A stretch of DNA of 41,533 nt, taken from contig CAMAWK010000003.1 of assembly GCA_945861915.1 (NCBI GenBank), positions 1-41,533 of the forward strand, given 5' to 3'. The stretch comes from Flavobacterium psychrophilum (lineage in GTDB: Bacteria > Bacteroidota > Bacteroidia > Flavobacteriales > Flavobacteriaceae). The notes below the pieces were generated by a model. That model was given only the letters and a program-made list of their open reading frames with translations. It was not told where the DNA came from and made no database searches. The translations under genes and the position numbers were made by a program. This document shows positions 39,197-41,533 of this stretch, one piece after another (position 1 is the stretch's first letter; the number at the start of each line of letters is the position of its first letter).

Positions 39197-41524
39197 TTAT
39201 CCAATAATATCTAGTTTCGCAAATCGCAACAATAATTTTTTAATTCCTCCCACTTCAAATCTGATTTCGGCTTTTTTGTCGGCACCAGCTCCTTCAAGGT
39301 TGATGATTTCGCCTTTACCAAAACGTTCGTGCATAATGATATTGCCAACGGTTAATTTACTATCAAATAAATTGGCACTTCCTGAATTACTAGAAACCGG
39401 TTTTAGCTTTCTAATATTTATATCCGATTTAGGTTCGTTATTCGTAACATAATTGGGCGGAGTTCCTGAAACTGGCTTTGCCAAACGCAATTTTGATTTA
39501 TCAATATCACCAAAAATATCACTATCAATCATGGGTTTGTAGCGATAATTAGTTTCTTCGGCAGACAGATATTCCAGATATTGCCCATCAATCTCTTCAA
39601 TAAAACGAGAAGGTTCACTATCGGTTAGTTTCCCCCAACGATATCGGGATTGCGCATAAGTTAAATACGCCTGATGCTCGGCTCTGGTTAACGCCACATA
39701 AAACAAACGGCGTTCTTCTTCGAGTTCGCTTCGGGTACTCATACTCATGGCACTCGGAAATAAATCTTCTTCCATACCAACCACAAATACATGCGGAAAT
39801 TCTAAGCCTTTGGCCAAATGTATCGTCATCAACGCCACTCTATCTTCGTCGCTAGTATCTTTGTCTAAATCGGTTGCGAGAGCCACATCTTCCATAAATT
39901 CTGACAAGGCACCACGAGCGCCATCAATCTCTTTTTGGCCTTCGGTGAAATCCTTGATACCGTTTAGTAATTCTTCGATATTCTGAATTCGGGTCATGCC
40001 TTCGGGCGTAGCATCTTTTTTTAATTCTTGTACCAAACCTGTTTTTTTAGCCACATGATCGGTGATATAGAAAGCATCTTGATTCTCGTTTATCACTTGA
40101 AAACTCTGAATCATCGTTACAAAATCCTGTAATTTCTGCTTCGTACCAGCATTCAATTTCAAGTCGATTTTATCAATGTTTTGCATGACTTCAAAAACAG
40201 ATCGTTTGTAATGATTGGCAGCCACGGTCAATTTTTCGACAGTCGTATCTCCTATTCCACGTGCTGGATAATTAATCACACGAATGAGTGCTTCCTCATC
40301 TTTCGGGTTGATAACCAAACGTAAATAACACAAGACATCTTTAATTTCTTTCCGTTGGTAAAAAGACAAACCTCCATAAATCCGATACGGAATATCTCGT
40401 TTTCGGAGTGCATCCTCCATCGCACGCGATTGTGCATTGGTTCGATACAAAATAGCAAAGGCTCCATTATTGAGTTGGTTTTGCATCTTTTGTTCAAAAA
40501 TAGTACTCGCCACAAAACGTCCTTCTTCGGCATCGGTTATACTGCGGTTAACTTTTATTTTGGGTCCAAAATCATTGGCTGTCCAAACAATTTTATCGAG
40601 TTTGGTTTTGTTTTTATCAATGATCGTGTTCGCTGCCTCGACAATATTTTTGGTGGAACGGTAATTTTGTTCTAATCTAAAGGTTTTTACGCCTTCATAA
40701 TCCTTTTGAAAATTGAGAATATTATTGATATTCGCCCCGCGAAAAGCATAAATACTTTGTGCATCATCACCCACGACACAAATATTTTGAAATTTATCCG
40801 ACAAAGCCCGAACAATCAAATACTGCGAATGATTCGTATCTTGGTACTCATCGACCAAAATATAACGAAAACGGTTCTGATATTTGGCTAAAACCTCCGG
40901 GAAACGAGTCAATAATTCATTGGTTTTTAACAACAAATCATCAAAATCCATGGCACCAGCCTTGAAACAACGCTCTACATAATTTTGATAAATGTCGCCC
41001 AAACGAGGCTTCTTGCTCATGGCATCGGCTTCTTGTAATTCGGGATTATTGAAATAGGCTTTAACGGTAATTAAACTGTTTTTGTAACTCGAAATCCGAC
41101 CTAAAATCTGCTTTGGTTTATAAATATCTTTATCCAATTGCATTTCTTTAATCACTGCTGAAATTAACCGAACAGAATCCTGTGTGTCATAAATAGTAAA
41201 ATTGGACGGATAGCCCAATTTATCCGCTTCTGAACGAAGAATCCGAGCAAAAACAGAGTGAAAAGTACCCATCCAAAGATTTTTAGCTTCGTTGGAACCC
41301 ACAATTTCAGAGATTCGTTTTTTCATCTCACGAGCCGCTTTATTAGTAAATGTGAGTGCCAAAATACTAAAAGCATCAACCCCTAAACTCATCAAATAGG
41401 CAATCCGAATGGTTAACACACGCGTTTTTCCCGAACCAGCTCCAGCAATAATTATCATAGGACCGTCTTTTTGTAAAACAGGTTCTCTTTGGGCTTCGTT
41501 GAGTTGTTCGATGTATTGTTGCAT
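39197..41524 (-). CDS. pcrA: UvrD/PcrA superfamily 1A DNA helicase
   Basis: PcrA/UvrD unwinds DNA 3'-5' in repair and at stalled transcription. The 775-residue length fits. Motifs in order are the Q-motif region LNEAQREPVL (8-17), Walker A AGAGSGKTRVL with K33, Ia LTFTNKAAREM, II VDEYQDTN near 225, III VVGDDAQSIYAFRGA, IV LEQNYRST, V TIHLAKGLEFPHVFV near 570, and VI YVALTRAEHQAYL. The C-terminus has a Tudor-like tail starting VGNIIMHERFGKGEI, known in PcrA to contact RNA polymerase. The start at 41524 fits QQYIEQLNEAQREPV. It is followed by the lipoprotein and YciO-like genes. Confidence 0.96.
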   Translation of the reverse strand: MQQYIEQLNEAQREPVLQKDGPMIIIAGAGSGKTRVLTIRIAYLMSLGVDAFSILALTFTNKAAREMKKRISEIVGSNEAKNLWMGTFHSVFARILRSEADKLGYPSNFTIYDTQDSVRLISAVIKEMQLDKDIYKPKQILGRISSYKNSLITVKAYFNNPELQEADAMSKKPRLGDIYQNYVERCFKAGAMDFDDLLLKTNELLTRFPEVLAKYQNRFRYILVDEYQDTNHSQYLIVRALSDKFQNICVVGDDAQSIYAFRGANINNILNFQKDYEGVKTFRLEQNYRSTKNIVEAANTIIDKNKTKLDKIVWTANDFGPKIKVNRSITDAEEGRFVASTIFEQKMQNQLNNGAFAILYRTNAQSRAMEDALRKRDIPYRIYGGLSFYQRKEIKDVLCYLRLVINPKDEEALIRVINYPARGIGDTTVEKLTVAANHYKRSVFEVMQNIDKIDLKLNAGTKQKLQDFVTMIQSFQVINENQDAFYITDHVAKKTGLVQELKKDATPEGMTRIQNIEELLNGIKDFTEGQKEIDGARGALSEFMEDVALATDLDKDTSDEDRVALMTIHLAKGLEFPHVFVVGMEEDLFPSAMSMSTRSELEEERRLFYVALTRAEHQAYLTYAQSRYRWGKLTDSEPSRFIEEIDGQYLEYLSAEETNYRYKPMIDSDIFGDIDKSKLRLAKPVSGTPPNYVTNNEPKSDINIRKLKPVSSNSGSANLFDSKLTVGNIIMHERFGKGEIINLEGAGADKKAEIRFEVGGIKKLLLRFAKLDIIG

Positions 41525-41533
41525 AATTATTCT

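Noticed and set aside
39187..39204. Longer start for the lipoprotein gene overlapping pcrA
   Set aside because: It places charged residues before a perfect lipoprotein signal; the ATG at 39186 fits better.
40355..40675. Plus-strand 106-codon frame opposite pcrA
   Set aside because: It is antisense to conserved helicase motifs and has no independent support.

Overview
The window looks like ordinary chromosome of a low-GC Bacteroidota, most probably a Flavobacterium or close relative. Reasons: very AT-rich intergenic DNA; promoters of the TAnnTTTG type (for example 8453-8460) with almost no Shine-Dalgarno sites; a split transketolase; a menaquinone (not ubiquinone) pathway; a TonB-dependent receptor; and secreted proteins ending their signal peptides in AQ or SC. 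I see no tRNA, rRNA, CRISPR array, prophage or insertion sequence. The species assignment is inference from these traits, not from a database match.

Layout. 1-5838 is all on the minus strand: a cut-off secreted protein, dnaB, accA, a frameshifted secreted-protein gene (3002-3503) broken at an 8-base homopolymer, an LptF/LptG permease, and tgt. 6011-10368 is on the plus strand: a GT39-type membrane glycosyltransferase with a GT2 partner, then the two transketolase subunits. 10441-18028 is a minus-strand menaquinone region (menC, two secreted proteins, menA, menB, cvfB, menD), with one small membrane protein on the opposite strand. 18159-22841 (plus) holds an acetyltransferase, a small membrane protein, a lipoprotein, TerC, and a tight pair of a cNMP/CBS/nucleotidyltransferase protein and a DnaQ-like exonuclease. 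22871-31474 (minus) holds topoisomerase IV (parC, parE), a FIST sensor with a hybrid histidine kinase, and the ATPase ychF. 31621-34119 is an orphan TonB-dependent receptor. 34192-37990 holds a ferredoxin, a LuxC-like acyl-CoA reductase, serC and serA. 38054-41524 (minus) is pcrA, a lipoprotein and a YciO-like protein.

How genes work together. menD, menB, menA and menC cover four steps of menaquinone synthesis; menF, menE and menH are not here. serC and serA give two steps of serine synthesis, without serB. parE and parC form one enzyme. FIST and the histidine kinase probably form a two-protein sensor in which the kinase lacks its own sensory domain. The nucleotidyltransferase-exonuclease pair beside TerC is the best candidate for a poorly described system.

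Structure outside genes. At least seven intergenic gaps carry a degenerate repeat with a 7-base period, built as a G-rich arm followed by a complementary C-rich arm. A second recurrent signal, TTAACATTTA, lies upstream of several genes and always points toward the gene. Convergent gene ends are closed by strong symmetrical hairpins, one with a UUCG tetraloop.
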